Positions 24,632 to 32,917 of a stretch of 64,000 bases of DNA are shown piece by piece. Under the pieces are notes generated by a model, which was not told the origin of the DNA, did not search any database, and worked only from the letters and a program-made list of their open reading frames with translations. The position numbers and the translations under genes were made by a program. Origin of the DNA: Mycobacterium colombiense CECT 3035 (GTDB taxonomy: Bacteria; Actinomycetota; Actinomycetes; Mycobacteriales; Mycobacteriaceae); the NCBI RefSeq assembly GCF_002105755.1, contig NZ_CP020821.1:2666001-2730000 (forward strand), given 5' to 3'. The stretch's first letter is position 1. Each line of letters starts with the position of its first letter.

Positions 24632-24665
24632 CCACTCCTGAGGCGTCGTCGTGACGGCGTCTGCG

Positions 24666-25184
24666 TCATGCCGGCCCGGCGGCGAACGCCGCCACCGGCA
24701 TTTCGACGCTCCCCTTGCACGGACCGCTGCTGATGTCGGTGTGCCAGGTCCCACGCAGCGAACCGTCGGGCTGCGGTGCGTAGAAGGCCCACGACCTCGC
24801 CGGGGCCCAGACCTTCGAAACGCCCTCGCCCATATAGCAATCCCATTGGAAGTCGAAGCGCTCCACCCACCTGGCGCCGTCCCAGGTGTAGTGCGAAGGC
24901 TGGGGCAGCGTCGGGTTCTTCGGCGTGGGGCCGTTGGTGGCGGTGGCCACGCACGTGCCCGACGAGCATGCGGTGGTGAACATGTAGTCCGCGCTGAAGG
25001 TCGGTTCGGCTTGGGTGGCGGCGACGCTGGTGCCGGTCTTGCTGACCGCATACCTCACCAGTGAGTATTTGCCGTTCCACGACGGTGCCAGTGCATGCGC
25101 ACCGATGCCGGGCGTACCGACGATCGACGCGGCGACGGCAGCGAGCACCGCACCTACCCGAAACCTCGGCCGCATTGCGTCCAT
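24666..25184 (-). CDS. Uncharacterised mycobacterial secreted protein
   Basis: 172 residues with an N-terminal signal peptide (FRVGAVLAAVAASIVGTPGIG ending near AHA). The mature part is rich in Trp, Tyr and Thr with cysteines in TACSSGTCVATATNG, QWDCYMGEG and SGPCKGS that could form two disulfides. I do not recognise a named domain. The pattern YTWDGARWVERFDFQWDC resembles a family of extracellular proteins seen in several copies in mycobacteria. It converges on the DUF732 gene. Confidence 0.75.
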   Translation of the reverse strand: MDAMRPRFRVGAVLAAVAASIVGTPGIGAHALAPSWNGKYSLVRYAVSKTGTSVAATQAEPTFSADYMFTTACSSGTCVATATNGPTPKNPTLPQPSHYTWDGARWVERFDFQWDCYMGEGVSKVWAPARSWAFYAPQPDGSLRGTWHTDISSGPCKGSVEMPVAAFAAGPA

Positions 25185-25247
25185 CCTGGCCGTTCGATGA
25201 CGCAGCGTGGTCTCGGCGCGGACACAATCACGGTGCCGTCACACGGT

Positions 25248-25784
25248 TCATTGCGCCCGCAGTAGGAACAGCCCATAGGCGGCGATCGACTGCGCGTCGG
25301 CGATCACTCCCCCGGAAATCATCCGCTCGACCTCCGCACGGGAAAACCAGGCACTCCGCATGTCCTGTTCCTCGTGCTCGCGGTCGGCTTCTCCCTCGGC
25401 GATACCGGTGGCCAGAAACACCCAGCCCCGCTGACTGGTCATTCCCGGAGCGACGTCGAGCTGGCCGAGGGCCTCGAACGACGTTGCGCGCAACCCGGTT
25501 TCCTCACGCAACTCGCGCTCGGCCAGCTCGGCCGGTTCGGCGTCAACCAGGTCGGGGGCGGTGCCTTGCGGAAACTCCCAGCGTCGCTCGCCGAGCGGAT
25601 AGCGATACTGCTCGACCAACCGGAACCGTCGCCCGTCATACGGCATCACCAGCGCATAGGCCGGCTTGTCGACGACGCTGTAGATGCCCTCGCTGCCGTC
25701 TGGGCGGCGGATGTCATCCTCGCGCAGCACCATCCACGGGTTTCGGTAGACCTCGCGGGTCGCGAGGCGTTCGATGAAAGTCAC
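25248..25784 (-). CDS. Nudix hydrolase (ADP-ribose pyrophosphatase-like)
   Basis: Probably cleaves a nucleoside-diphosphate compound such as ADP-ribose. The start is put at GTG 25784 (TFIERLATREVYRNPWMVLR), giving 178 residues. The Nudix core is AELAERELREETGLRATSFE with the catalytic RELREETG; the preceding helix GERRWEFPQGTAPDLVDAE departs from the strict consensus spacing. Divergent from the isomerase-like gene at 25852. Substrate not determinable. Confidence 0.85.
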   Translation of the reverse strand: MTFIERLATREVYRNPWMVLREDDIRRPDGSEGIYSVVDKPAYALVMPYDGRRFRLVEQYRYPLGERRWEFPQGTAPDLVDAEPAELAERELREETGLRATSFEALGQLDVAPGMTSQRGWVFLATGIAEGEADREHEEQDMRSAWFSRAEVERMISGGVIADAQSIAAYGLFLLRAQ

Positions 25785-25851
25785 GACGCCAGTATTGCCC
25801 TCAATACCGCAACTCGGGCGGTGGCGACGACGAGGGGTAGCGTCCGAGGCT

Positions 25852-26223
25852 ATGCCGTCCCCTGAAGCCATCACCGAGACCGTCAATCGCTACCTCGCGC
25901 TTGTCGCGACCGGCACCGCCGACGACATCGTCACCCTCTACGCCGCCGACGCCACGATCGAGGATCCGATTGGATCCGACATTCGCCGCGGCCATGACGC
26001 CATCCGCGCGTTCTATGCGGGTTTTCAAGACGCCCAGAAGGACACCGAACTCGCCGAAATACGGATCGGCGGCAGCGAAGCCGCCTTCTACTGGCACCTG
26101 ACGCTCGACGCCGGCGACAGCCGCACCCGAATCTCGCCGATCTCGACGATGTCGTTCGACGGGGACGCCAAGATCACGTCGATGAGGGCGTTCTGGTCGC
26201 CCGCCGACGTCCGCGTCCTGTAG
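25852..26223 (+). CDS. Ketosteroid isomerase-like (SnoaL/NTF2 fold) protein
   Basis: A 123-residue cone-fold protein aligning end to end with bacterial 3-oxo-Delta5-steroid isomerase. Tyr14 (VNRYLALVATG) and Asp38 (DATIEDPIGS) occupy the catalytic acid and base positions with the same numbering as the Comamonas enzyme. The second oxyanion-hole residue (Asp99 there) is replaced by Ser in RISPISTMSFDG. A steroid-handling role is plausible for a Mycobacterium, but activity may differ. The ATG at 25852 is preferred over an open frame upstream. Confidence 0.82.
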   Translation: MPSPEAITETVNRYLALVATGTADDIVTLYAADATIEDPIGSDIRRGHDAIRAFYAGFQDAQKDTELAEIRIGGSEAAFYWHLTLDAGDSRTRISPISTMSFDGDAKITSMRAFWSPADVRVL

Positions 26224-26249
26224 ATCCGCCAATCCTGTTGGCAGCGTGG

Positions 26250-27245
26250 TCAGCTCGGGATACGGCCCAGGATGCCCTGGACCAGGGTGGTGGCGTCGTC
26301 GCCGAGATCACGTCCGATGACGTCGACGTCGACCACGACGTTGGCCTTGGCCGCCAGGGCCCGTAACGCGCTGGTGTGCTGGCCGCCGACGTCGGTAGTC
26401 CGACCGTTGTCCTGCACGGTCCCCAGGGTGCTTTTCACCGAGGTCACCGGACCGGTTTGCACCGGTGTCCCGACGCTGTAGATGCCGGAGATGCCGCCGT
26501 GCGAGTAGGTCAGTTGCTTTCCGGCGCAGCCGTTGATCTGATTGACCGCGCCGGTGGCGAAAGCCTTTGCGGCCGCGGCATTGTCGAATGCCGCCACGAA
26601 TTCCGAAACCCCATGCGGGAAGCCATTGGTGTGCTGGCCCAAGTCGACGCCGTAGATGGCGCGGTAACCGCTGTCGCGGTACGACGCCGTGAGGCCGTTG
26701 AACACGGCTTGGGTGCACTCCGGGGGGTCGAAGCTGTCGCCGGGCTGCAACTCGTGCGTCTGCGTCCAGGTCTTGTTGACGTACATGCCCGGCGCCTTGA
26801 TGAGGCCGGCGACGTCTTCGCCGGTGAGCACCAGCGACTGTAGGCCTTCGGCCGTCACCGCCGGTTCAGGCGGGGCGGGCGTGGTGGCGCTCGGCTTCAT
26901 CGCACCCGTGGCGGTGGTGTGCGCCGTCGACTGGCCGGCGTGGTTGTCGCCGAGCGTCACCCACAGGACCAACGCCACCACGGCGATGACGGTGAAGGCG
27001 TACGACAGCGTCAGTCCGACCATCGCACGATTGCGGCCCCGTTCGCCGCGCCGGCGGATGTCCCTAAGTGCGAAGTGGCCCAACACCGCTCCGACCGGGG
27101 CCAGCAGAAAGGCGAACACGACCGACAGCGTCGCCAGCGTGTTCACTTCATGGGCCTGCGGGGGCGGTTGAGCCGGCGGTTGGGGCGGCGGGGCGCCCGG
27201 GTCAAAGGGGTTGGGCCAACTGGGACCTGGCCAGCTAGCCGTCAT
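26250..27245 (-). CDS. Membrane protein: DUF4190-like helices plus PknH-type extracellular sensor domain
   Basis: 331 residues. A Pro-rich cytosolic head (PPPQPPAQPPPQ) is followed by two transmembrane helices (about 35-60 and 75-100) with the DUF4190-type linker FALRDIRRRGERGRNRAMVG. A Thr/Ala linker leads to an extracellular domain (about 140-330). This domain has PPECTQAVFNGLTASYRDSG, a FDNAAAAKAFATGAVNQING stretch with CAGKQLTYSH, and an ending in NVVVDVDVIGRDLGD. It resembles the PknH sensor fold with a disulfide pair, but there is no kinase here. It overlaps the preceding gene by 4 bases and is the last gene of the 26.2-32.8 kb cluster. Confidence 0.82.
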   Translation of the reverse strand: MTASWPGPSWPNPFDPGAPPPQPPAQPPPQAHEVNTLATLSVVFAFLLAPVGAVLGHFALRDIRRRGERGRNRAMVGLTLSYAFTVIAVVALVLWVTLGDNHAGQSTAHTTATGAMKPSATTPAPPEPAVTAEGLQSLVLTGEDVAGLIKAPGMYVNKTWTQTHELQPGDSFDPPECTQAVFNGLTASYRDSGYRAIYGVDLGQHTNGFPHGVSEFVAAFDNAAAAKAFATGAVNQINGCAGKQLTYSHGGISGIYSVGTPVQTGPVTSVKSTLGTVQDNGRTTDVGGQHTSALRALAAKANVVVDVDVIGRDLGDDATTLVQGILGRIPS

Positions 27246-27987
27246 GAGAACGGGTCGTAGTCGGGGTCATTCGCGGGCGTCCTCGGAGGTGGTGCGGAAC
27301 CGGCCGGCGGCGGTGGCGGCGGGGGTTGGTGTGAGGCCGGCGGCGCGGGAAAGGCGGCCGGTTGCGGAAACGCCGATACGGGAACGGGTTTAGGCTCGCT
27401 CCGCCTGAAGTATGCGCTGGATTCCGGCAGGCCGAGCAACACGGCGGAGGATACCGAAATGATCATGCCCGCAACGGCGCCCACATGCAGCAGCTGGCCG
27501 AACCACGGCACGGACTCCCCTGGGTCGATGACGAAAACCGCTACGCCCGTGCATAATCCGGGGCCGCAGACCCCCCAGGTCGCGATCCGGGCCCAGCCGC
27601 GTCCGCGATCGGTGAGCACGGCCAGCGACACCACCAGTGCCGCGACGACGATCAATCCGGCGGCCGTGGCGACCAGCAGCGGGCCCGATGTGCTACCGCG
27701 CGAACGGAAATCCGAAATGGCCACCAGCACGGCGATAGCCGCCGCCAACAACAGCGCGGCGATGCCGGCGAACACATAGCTACCGAAAAACACGGTGACG
27801 GGCGATAACCCGGCGACGCTCTTGCCGGGCGGCACCGGCGGCCGGGCCGGCGGGGCGCTGTGGGTGGTCGCGGCGCGGGTCGTGCCGGCGCGTCGGGCGA
27901 AGGCGGCGGCGCCGCCCACGAGGGCGCCGGCGAAACCGGTTGGGGGCTGAAGGGATCGAAGAAGGGATCCTGGGAATGGTCGGACAT
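27242..27987 (-). pseudogene. Pro-rich four-helix membrane protein, apparent frameshift
   Basis: The start is ATG 27987 (SDHSQDPFFDPFSPQPVSP), with GGAGG upstream, right after the stop of the 849-residue gene. The opening frame is Pro-rich but fails after TAPRRPG. Another frame carries the rest: RPPVPPGKSVAGLSPVTVFF, four hydrophobic helices (such as AALLLAAAIAVLVAIS and GLIVVAALVVSLAVL) and a Pro-rich tail ending DYDPFS. Adding one base to the G run at 27852-27855 joins the frames into 248 residues. The DPF motifs at both ends support one protein. Function unknown. It may be a sequence error rather than a dead gene. Confidence 0.72.
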
Positions 27988-27989
27988 CC

Positions 27990-30539
27990 TCAGCGCCTCC
28001 CCGGCACGCCGGCCGTACGCCTGCGGCGCCACCACAGCGCACCGCCGACGCCGATCCAGGCGGCCAACGGCAACACGATCGCGGCGTACAGGACCGGGCT
28101 CAGCGACGTCCCGAATACCGACTTCGGCATCGGGATGAGCACTCCCGGGTCGCCTTTCCAAACCTGGGTCATGGGTCGTGCACTGGTCAGGCCGCCCAGC
28201 CAGACTTGCTGCGGGGCATTCTGTTGGGAGGAACTCTGCAGCCGCGGCCCGAACAGCGAACCGCTTGCGGTTGCGGGCAGGGTCGGATGGTCTTTGGCGA
28301 AGTCCTTCGGTGTCATGTTGACCATCGGGATGTTGGTGAAATCGACGCCGCCGATCGTCAGCTTCCAGGTGGTGCGGTCACCGGTCTGCCACGTGTAGGT
28401 CGCGTCGCCCTCGTAGAAGGAATTGCGGTAGCGGTTGAACAGTTCCTGCGGGCTGAAGGGTTCCTTCGACGTCCAGGCGTCGATGTTGCCCGAGTCAACG
28501 ATTTTCGAGTAGGCGGTGGCCTTGGTGGCGCTGCGCTGCCGGTACCACTCGGCGGCGATCCGGCTCGCATACACGCGGCGCAGGTCGGCGTACTCGGGCG
28601 CGTGGTTCACCTCGTCGACGATCTTCGGCAGGATCATGGTCCGGTACAGATCGTCGTTTTGGCGGGTGATTGCCGCGTCCTGGGCGGGGCAGCCGATGCC
28701 CGGTTTCAAGTCCATGCCCTCGATCTCGAGCTTCACATCCAGCGGAGCGTCCAGGATGTACATAGAGTCTCCCTGGGAAGACACGCTGGCCGGCAGCGGG
28801 ATGATCCACTTCCGTTGCGGGGAAAAGCATTTGGAGCCCTTCAATGCGTCCAAGAACTGGCGGCCGTCCGGCGTGGCCGGGTCGACGAGCTTGGCCGTGG
28901 CCTGCTTCATGGTGTAGTCGGCTTCCAGCAGGATCCGCCCGGCGTCGGTGCGGCCGAACTGCGCATCGATGATGCGGTCCGGTTCGTTCGGGTTGAGGTT
29001 CACCGTGAACGCCGAGGTTGGTAGCGCCAGCCAGACGAAGAACGAGTCGGAAGCCATGTAGGCGTTGGCATTTCCACCGAACGACGGTGCGCCACCGGTT
29101 TGTGTGTTGGCGGCGAAGGAATACTGCACACCGTTGCCGTTGAGGTCGGTGTCGGAGATGTAGCGCAGCTGCAGCGTGGAGAAGTCGACCCCGCCCAACA
29201 CGCCGCCGATCCCGCTGGAAACGGCACTGATGCCGCTCGCGACGCCGCCGCCGATCCCACTGGCCACGCCGCCGACGATTCCCCCGGTCACCGCGCCGGC
29301 GATGCCGCTCACCAGGCCGCCCGTGACATTGGCCAAAACGGTGGCAGCGCCGCCCGTAGCGGCGCCGATGATGCCGGCGACGGTGTTGGCCGCCGTCACG
29401 CCTGCGAGGACTCCGGCGTCGACGATTGGGCCGACAACGGCTCCCGGATTGATCGGCATCGGGCCGGCCGCCGGCTTGGGCGCTTGGGGGGCAGGGACCG
29501 GTCGGGGCGCTTGCGGTGCGGGGACCGAACCGGGCGCCTGCTGTACCGGGGCGGGCGCCGGAGCCGAGCCGGGCGCCTGCTGCGCCGGGGCCGGCGCCTG
29601 CTGGCCCGGGGCGGGAGCCGGCGCGGAGACGGGCACCGGCTCCGGTACCGACTCGGGATCCTGGGCCGCCTGTTCGGTGTCGATAGCCTCGTTGACCTGC
29701 CCTTCGACAAAGGCCTTTTCGATGGCCTGCGCCGGGGTGTCCGGAGAGTCACCGGTTGTTTGGTCGGCACCGCCGTGGACGGGGTTCTGCCCGCCGCTGG
29801 CGAGAATGGCTTTCCCGGACGGGTCGGGCACACCCACCGTTGGGTAATACCGGACAAATAGCCGGTCGGATGCGCCCAAGCCCCGGGCAACATCGAGCAT
29901 GGCCTGAAGCGTCGCCGGCGGAGGCTTGTCCGGGAACATGTACACGACTCGGCGGCCGGTCTGCTGTGCGATGCGAAGGAAGTCTTCGAGCTGTGCCTTG
30001 TCGACCGCCCCGGTCTTCAGCTCCACGATCTCTTCATCGTTGTGGAAATCGGGGCGGCGGTTGATCGATGTGCCCTTGATCTTCCGGTTGCGGAGGTAGC
30101 CGTTTTCCGTGAACTTCAGCTCTTGATCGAGTCTGGTTTCGAAGCTCGTGCCAGTGTTGCGATTGTTGAAAGCACGGACGTAAGCGTCGCGATAGTCGTT
30201 CCAGCCCAACGGATTCGCCACGGCGGGCGCCCGCTGATTCTTGTAGACCAACCAACTCTTATAGAGATGTTCTTTCGTGCCGGAGGTGTATTTGCCTCGG
30301 GGGTTGATCGATTCCAAGGCTACGTTGCTCGGCTCAGTCAGGGGTGAGAGCGCATTAGCGGATGGAAACGTATAAGTGAGCGGGGTCTTGCCTGGCGGTG
30401 GATCCTGATCGGCGGAATACCCGGGCAGTTTCGGCGCTGGATCTGCTGCGGCCTGCGCGATGGGTATGAGCAGGGCGACCAGTGCCAGGGCCAGGACGGT
30501 CGCGACCAGACGCCGCGATATCAGCCAAAGCCGCACCAT
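27990..30539 (-). CDS. Exported 849-residue protein with PD-(D/E)XK nuclease-like domain
   Basis: Function not established. The N-terminal signal segment (LISRRLVATVLALALVALL) probably ends near AQA (residue 30). Residues 85-235 carry a restriction-endonuclease-like pattern: Glu134/Glu140 in SFETRLDQEL, Asp164 in INRRPDFHN, Glu173-x-Lys175 in EIVELKTG and Gln183 in DKAQLEDFL. A Pro/Ala/Gln-rich linker (about 295-360) and a Gly/Ala/Val-rich segment (365-450) follow. A large domain (450-790) has LQLRYISDTDLNGNG and GRILLEADYTMKQATAKLVD. A final helix (812-836) and RRRR tail suggest C-terminal anchoring with the domains outside. It follows two paralogous soluble-protein genes on the same strand. 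Confidence 0.72.
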   Translation of the reverse strand: MVRLWLISRRLVATVLALALVALLIPIAQAAADPAPKLPGYSADQDPPPGKTPLTYTFPSANALSPLTEPSNVALESINPRGKYTSGTKEHLYKSWLVYKNQRAPAVANPLGWNDYRDAYVRAFNNRNTGTSFETRLDQELKFTENGYLRNRKIKGTSINRRPDFHNDEEIVELKTGAVDKAQLEDFLRIAQQTGRRVVYMFPDKPPPATLQAMLDVARGLGASDRLFVRYYPTVGVPDPSGKAILASGGQNPVHGGADQTTGDSPDTPAQAIEKAFVEGQVNEAIDTEQAAQDPESVPEPVPVSAPAPAPGQQAPAPAQQAPGSAPAPAPVQQAPGSVPAPQAPRPVPAPQAPKPAAGPMPINPGAVVGPIVDAGVLAGVTAANTVAGIIGAATGGAATVLANVTGGLVSGIAGAVTGGIVGGVASGIGGGVASGISAVSSGIGGVLGGVDFSTLQLRYISDTDLNGNGVQYSFAANTQTGGAPSFGGNANAYMASDSFFVWLALPTSAFTVNLNPNEPDRIIDAQFGRTDAGRILLEADYTMKQATAKLVDPATPDGRQFLDALKGSKCFSPQRKWIIPLPASVSSQGDSMYILDAPLDVKLEIEGMDLKPGIGCPAQDAAITRQNDDLYRTMILPKIVDEVNHAPEYADLRRVYASRIAAEWYRQRSATKATAYSKIVDSGNIDAWTSKEPFSPQELFNRYRNSFYEGDATYTWQTGDRTTWKLTIGGVDFTNIPMVNMTPKDFAKDHPTLPATASGSLFGPRLQSSSQQNAPQQVWLGGLTSARPMTQVWKGDPGVLIPMPKSVFGTSLSPVLYAAIVLPLAAWIGVGGALWWRRRRTAGVPGRR

Positions 30540-30623
30540 TTGCCAACCTCCCCCGTCATCCTCCGCGCGCTCGAGGGCGAGGAGATGTCGGAATCCTAAG
30601 ACGGGATTGGTAGCCTTGAAAAT

Positions 30624-31601
30624 TCAGCTGACCCACTCGTCATAGAACGTGCGAGTAGCGGTGGGATCGGCGCTTTCGATCAGGGAGTACAGCAGAGCGT
30701 AAGGGCTAGTGAATCCAGCGTCGTCATTCAGTTGGATTTTGAAGTTGGCGCTGATCGGGGCGCCCTCGTCGCGGAACTCACGGTAGACCCAGCGCGACGG
30801 ATACCCCCGGCGCAACATTTCGCCGAGGTAGTAGCAGGCACCCTCGACGAACTCGGCGTTGACGGAATCGTGGAAGGCCTGAATCGTGGGCGTCAGACGC
30901 AGGACCAAAGCGCCAAGGCGGTCGATACTGCCGGGGCTGTAATCCCAGTTGCCACCGTTGCGGGCCGCCCAGTCCGGGAAATTCTGCTCCTGGCGGGCCA
31001 GCCACTCGTCGAGCAACGATGAGGGTGGTGGGGCGTTGAAGAGGCCGTCTGCAAGGGTGCGCTCTTTGACCGGGGACCAGTCAGGATGCTGCGCGGCGTA
31101 GGCCTGTACGGCCTCCTTCCAGCGTCCGTAGGTGTCGACCAAAACTCCGCTCTCGTCGCGCGCCAACGCCTGCAGCAGCAGGTGGGTAGGCGACAACGCC
31201 TCCAGCCCCGATTCGGAATCGGGACGGATGATCGGAAAGCCCGTCGCATCGGGCTCGCCCGCACTGTCGATCCGCCAACGATGCTCCGACAGCCGCCGTC
31301 GCAGCAGCGGGTCATCGATCGTGGTACCAGCGGGCGCCTCGGCGACCCAGTCCCAGCGCCCGCCGCCGACCCGCATCAAGGCCTCACCCAGATACGCCAC
31401 CACTCCTGCGGTAAAGGACTGGTGGTCGTCGTAGAGCGCTTCGGCCGGATCGACCAGCCTGTTCCGCGCCACGGCCTCCAGCGCCGACAGTGAGTCCTCG
31501 GAATAATCCAGTTCGACCGCCCCGCCGAGATCGACGTCGCCCATCATGTCGATCAGCAAGTTGATCCGGTCCAACCACCAATCCAGCGGCCCACCCTCCA
31601 C
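30624..31601 (-). CDS. Uncharacterised soluble protein, intact tandem copy (putative partner of the exported protein)
   Basis: 325 residues, start GTG 31601 with GGAG seven bases upstream. I do not recognise a family. It is acidic, Trp-rich, and lacks a signal peptide or membrane helix. Landmarks are PLDWWLDRINLLIDMMGDVD at the start, AYLGEALMRVGGGRWDW, WSPVKERTLADGLFNAPPPS, ACYYLGEMLRRGYPSRWVYR and a closing FYDEWVS. AYLGEALMRVGGG and YYLGEMLRRG look like an internal duplication of one helix. It lies 84 bases upstream of the exported protein gene. A broken second copy sits upstream. An immunity role is inference from this layout. Confidence 0.7.
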   Translation of the reverse strand: MEGGPLDWWLDRINLLIDMMGDVDLGGAVELDYSEDSLSALEAVARNRLVDPAEALYDDHQSFTAGVVAYLGEALMRVGGGRWDWVAEAPAGTTIDDPLLRRRLSEHRWRIDSAGEPDATGFPIIRPDSESGLEALSPTHLLLQALARDESGVLVDTYGRWKEAVQAYAAQHPDWSPVKERTLADGLFNAPPPSSLLDEWLARQEQNFPDWAARNGGNWDYSPGSIDRLGALVLRLTPTIQAFHDSVNAEFVEGACYYLGEMLRRGYPSRWVYREFRDEGAPISANFKIQLNDDAGFTSPYALLYSLIESADPTATRTFYDEWVS

Positions 31602-31654
31602 CGCATTCTCCTATCCAGTCGCAGCGCCGCCCGGTACGCGATCATGCGTGTCGC

Positions 31655-31660
31655 ATTATC
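31655..31660 (-). promoter_or_regulatory. Possible -10 element upstream of the intact copy
   Basis: In the 215-base gap between the two paralogous genes, the minus strand reads GATAAT about 54 bases before the GTG start, in a relatively AT-rich patch. No -35 match is seen 16-19 bases upstream, which is not unusual in mycobacteria. It could start a transcript covering the intact copy and the exported protein. Confidence 0.35.
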
Positions 31661-31816
31661 CCTGTTGTACCGGAAGATCGCCCGCCACATCATCGCACGG
31701 CGATCATCAGCGCGACCGTCGCCGCCACCACGACCGACCGGACGAGGCTGGACGCGGAAATATATGCTTTGCAACGGTTTTCGCTCGCGATCCGGTTGGG
31801 TGGCGGAAGTGTCCTT

Positions 31817-32804
31817 TTACTGAATTCCGCCAACCCATTCGTCGTAACAGGCGCGAGGACGGCCGAGGTCGCCGCGCTCGAGCATGAACGAAAGCACATG
31901 GAACGGCCCGATAAAGCCGGCGTCGTCGTCCAGCTGAAGTTGAAAGTTCGCGGTAATCGGGTCGCCCTCGTCGCGGAACTCGCGGCACACCCAACGTGAT
32001 GGGCAGCCGCGTCGCAGCATCTCGCCCAAGTAGTAGCAGGCACCATCAACGAAGTCGGCATTGCCCGGATCCCGAATTGCAGCCACGGTCGGCGTATTCC
32101 GCAAAACCAGCTCGGTCAGCCGGTCGATGCTGCCTGGCGTGTAATCCCAGCTTCCACCATTGGTGGCCGCCCACTCCGAAAACCGCTTTTCCTGACAGGC
32201 CAGCCACTGGTCCAGCACCGTCGAGGGCGGCGGGGCGTTGAACAGGCCGTCTGCAAGGGTTCGCTCTTTGACCGGGGACCAATCGGGATTGGTTGCGGCG
32301 TGGGCCTTCACGGCCTGCTGCCAGCGCTGGTGAACCACCGGCAACACGGCGGTGTCGCGCGCGAGCACGTTCAGCAGCAGATTCGTCGGCGACAGGCGAC
32401 AGCGCCTCCAGGCCTGAATCGGCATCGGGCCGAATGATCGGAAAACCCGTCGCGCCGGGCTCGCCCGCACTATCGATACGCCAACGGTGCTCGGAGAGCC
32501 GTTGCCGCAGCAACGGATCGCTGGGCAGATCGGCGGGCACATCGGTGGCCCAGTCCCACCGCCCACCGCCGACCCGCATCAAGGCCTCGCCCAGATACGC
32601 CACCACTCCCGCGGTGAACGAGTGCTGCTCGTCATAAAGCGCCTCGGCCGGATCGCCCAGCCGATTTCGCGCCGCGGCCTCCACCGCCGACAACGACGCC
32701 TCCGAATAGTCCAGCTCGGCCGCCCCGCCCAAGTCGACATCGCCCATCATGTCGATCAGCAGGTTGATCCGGTCCAACCACCAATCGAGTGGGGCCCGTT
32801 CCAC
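31817..32804 (-). pseudogene. Second tandem copy of the soluble-protein gene, broken by a 7-bp duplication
   Basis: Clear paralogue of the gene at 30624-31601: PLDWWLDRINLLIDMMGDVD at the start (GTG 32804, strong GGGAGG site), WSPVKERTLADGLFNAPPPS in the middle and RACYDEWVGGIQ at the end. The frame breaks after DSGLEALSP. There the heptamer GGCGACA (plus strand) is present twice in tandem, 32388-32394 and 32395-32401. Removing one copy restores a 326-residue protein continuing TNLLLNVLARDT. As written, translation would continue in the wrong frame from about residue 137. The precise tandem duplication looks like a real slippage mutation. Confidence 0.85.
32388..32401 (+). repeat. Tandem 7-bp duplication (GGCGACA x2)
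   Basis: Two adjacent GGCGACA units inside the second soluble-protein gene. The intact paralogue has a single unit at the matching site (GGCGACA at 31190-31196). This duplication causes the frameshift. Confidence 0.9.
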
Positions 32805-32917
32805 GGCGTCCTCCCATCCATCTTCGAGTTCAGGACATGTCGCGCTGGCATCGATCGGCACGGTGCCCGATAGTCATAGCAACAGCTGAGCGCCAATGTC
32901 ATCAGAGGTGGGGATAC

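Noticed and set aside
29401..29870. Pro/Ala-rich stretch as a possible DNA tandem repeat or CRISPR-like array
   Set aside because: Periodicity comes from APAPA/QQAPG codons in the exported protein; units vary in length and there are no conserved repeats with unique spacers.
31553..31774. Possible 73-residue small protein between the two paralogous genes
   Set aside because: Its 3' part overlaps the start of the intact copy out of frame, composition is Arg/Trp-rich as in shadow frames, and no ribosome site was found.
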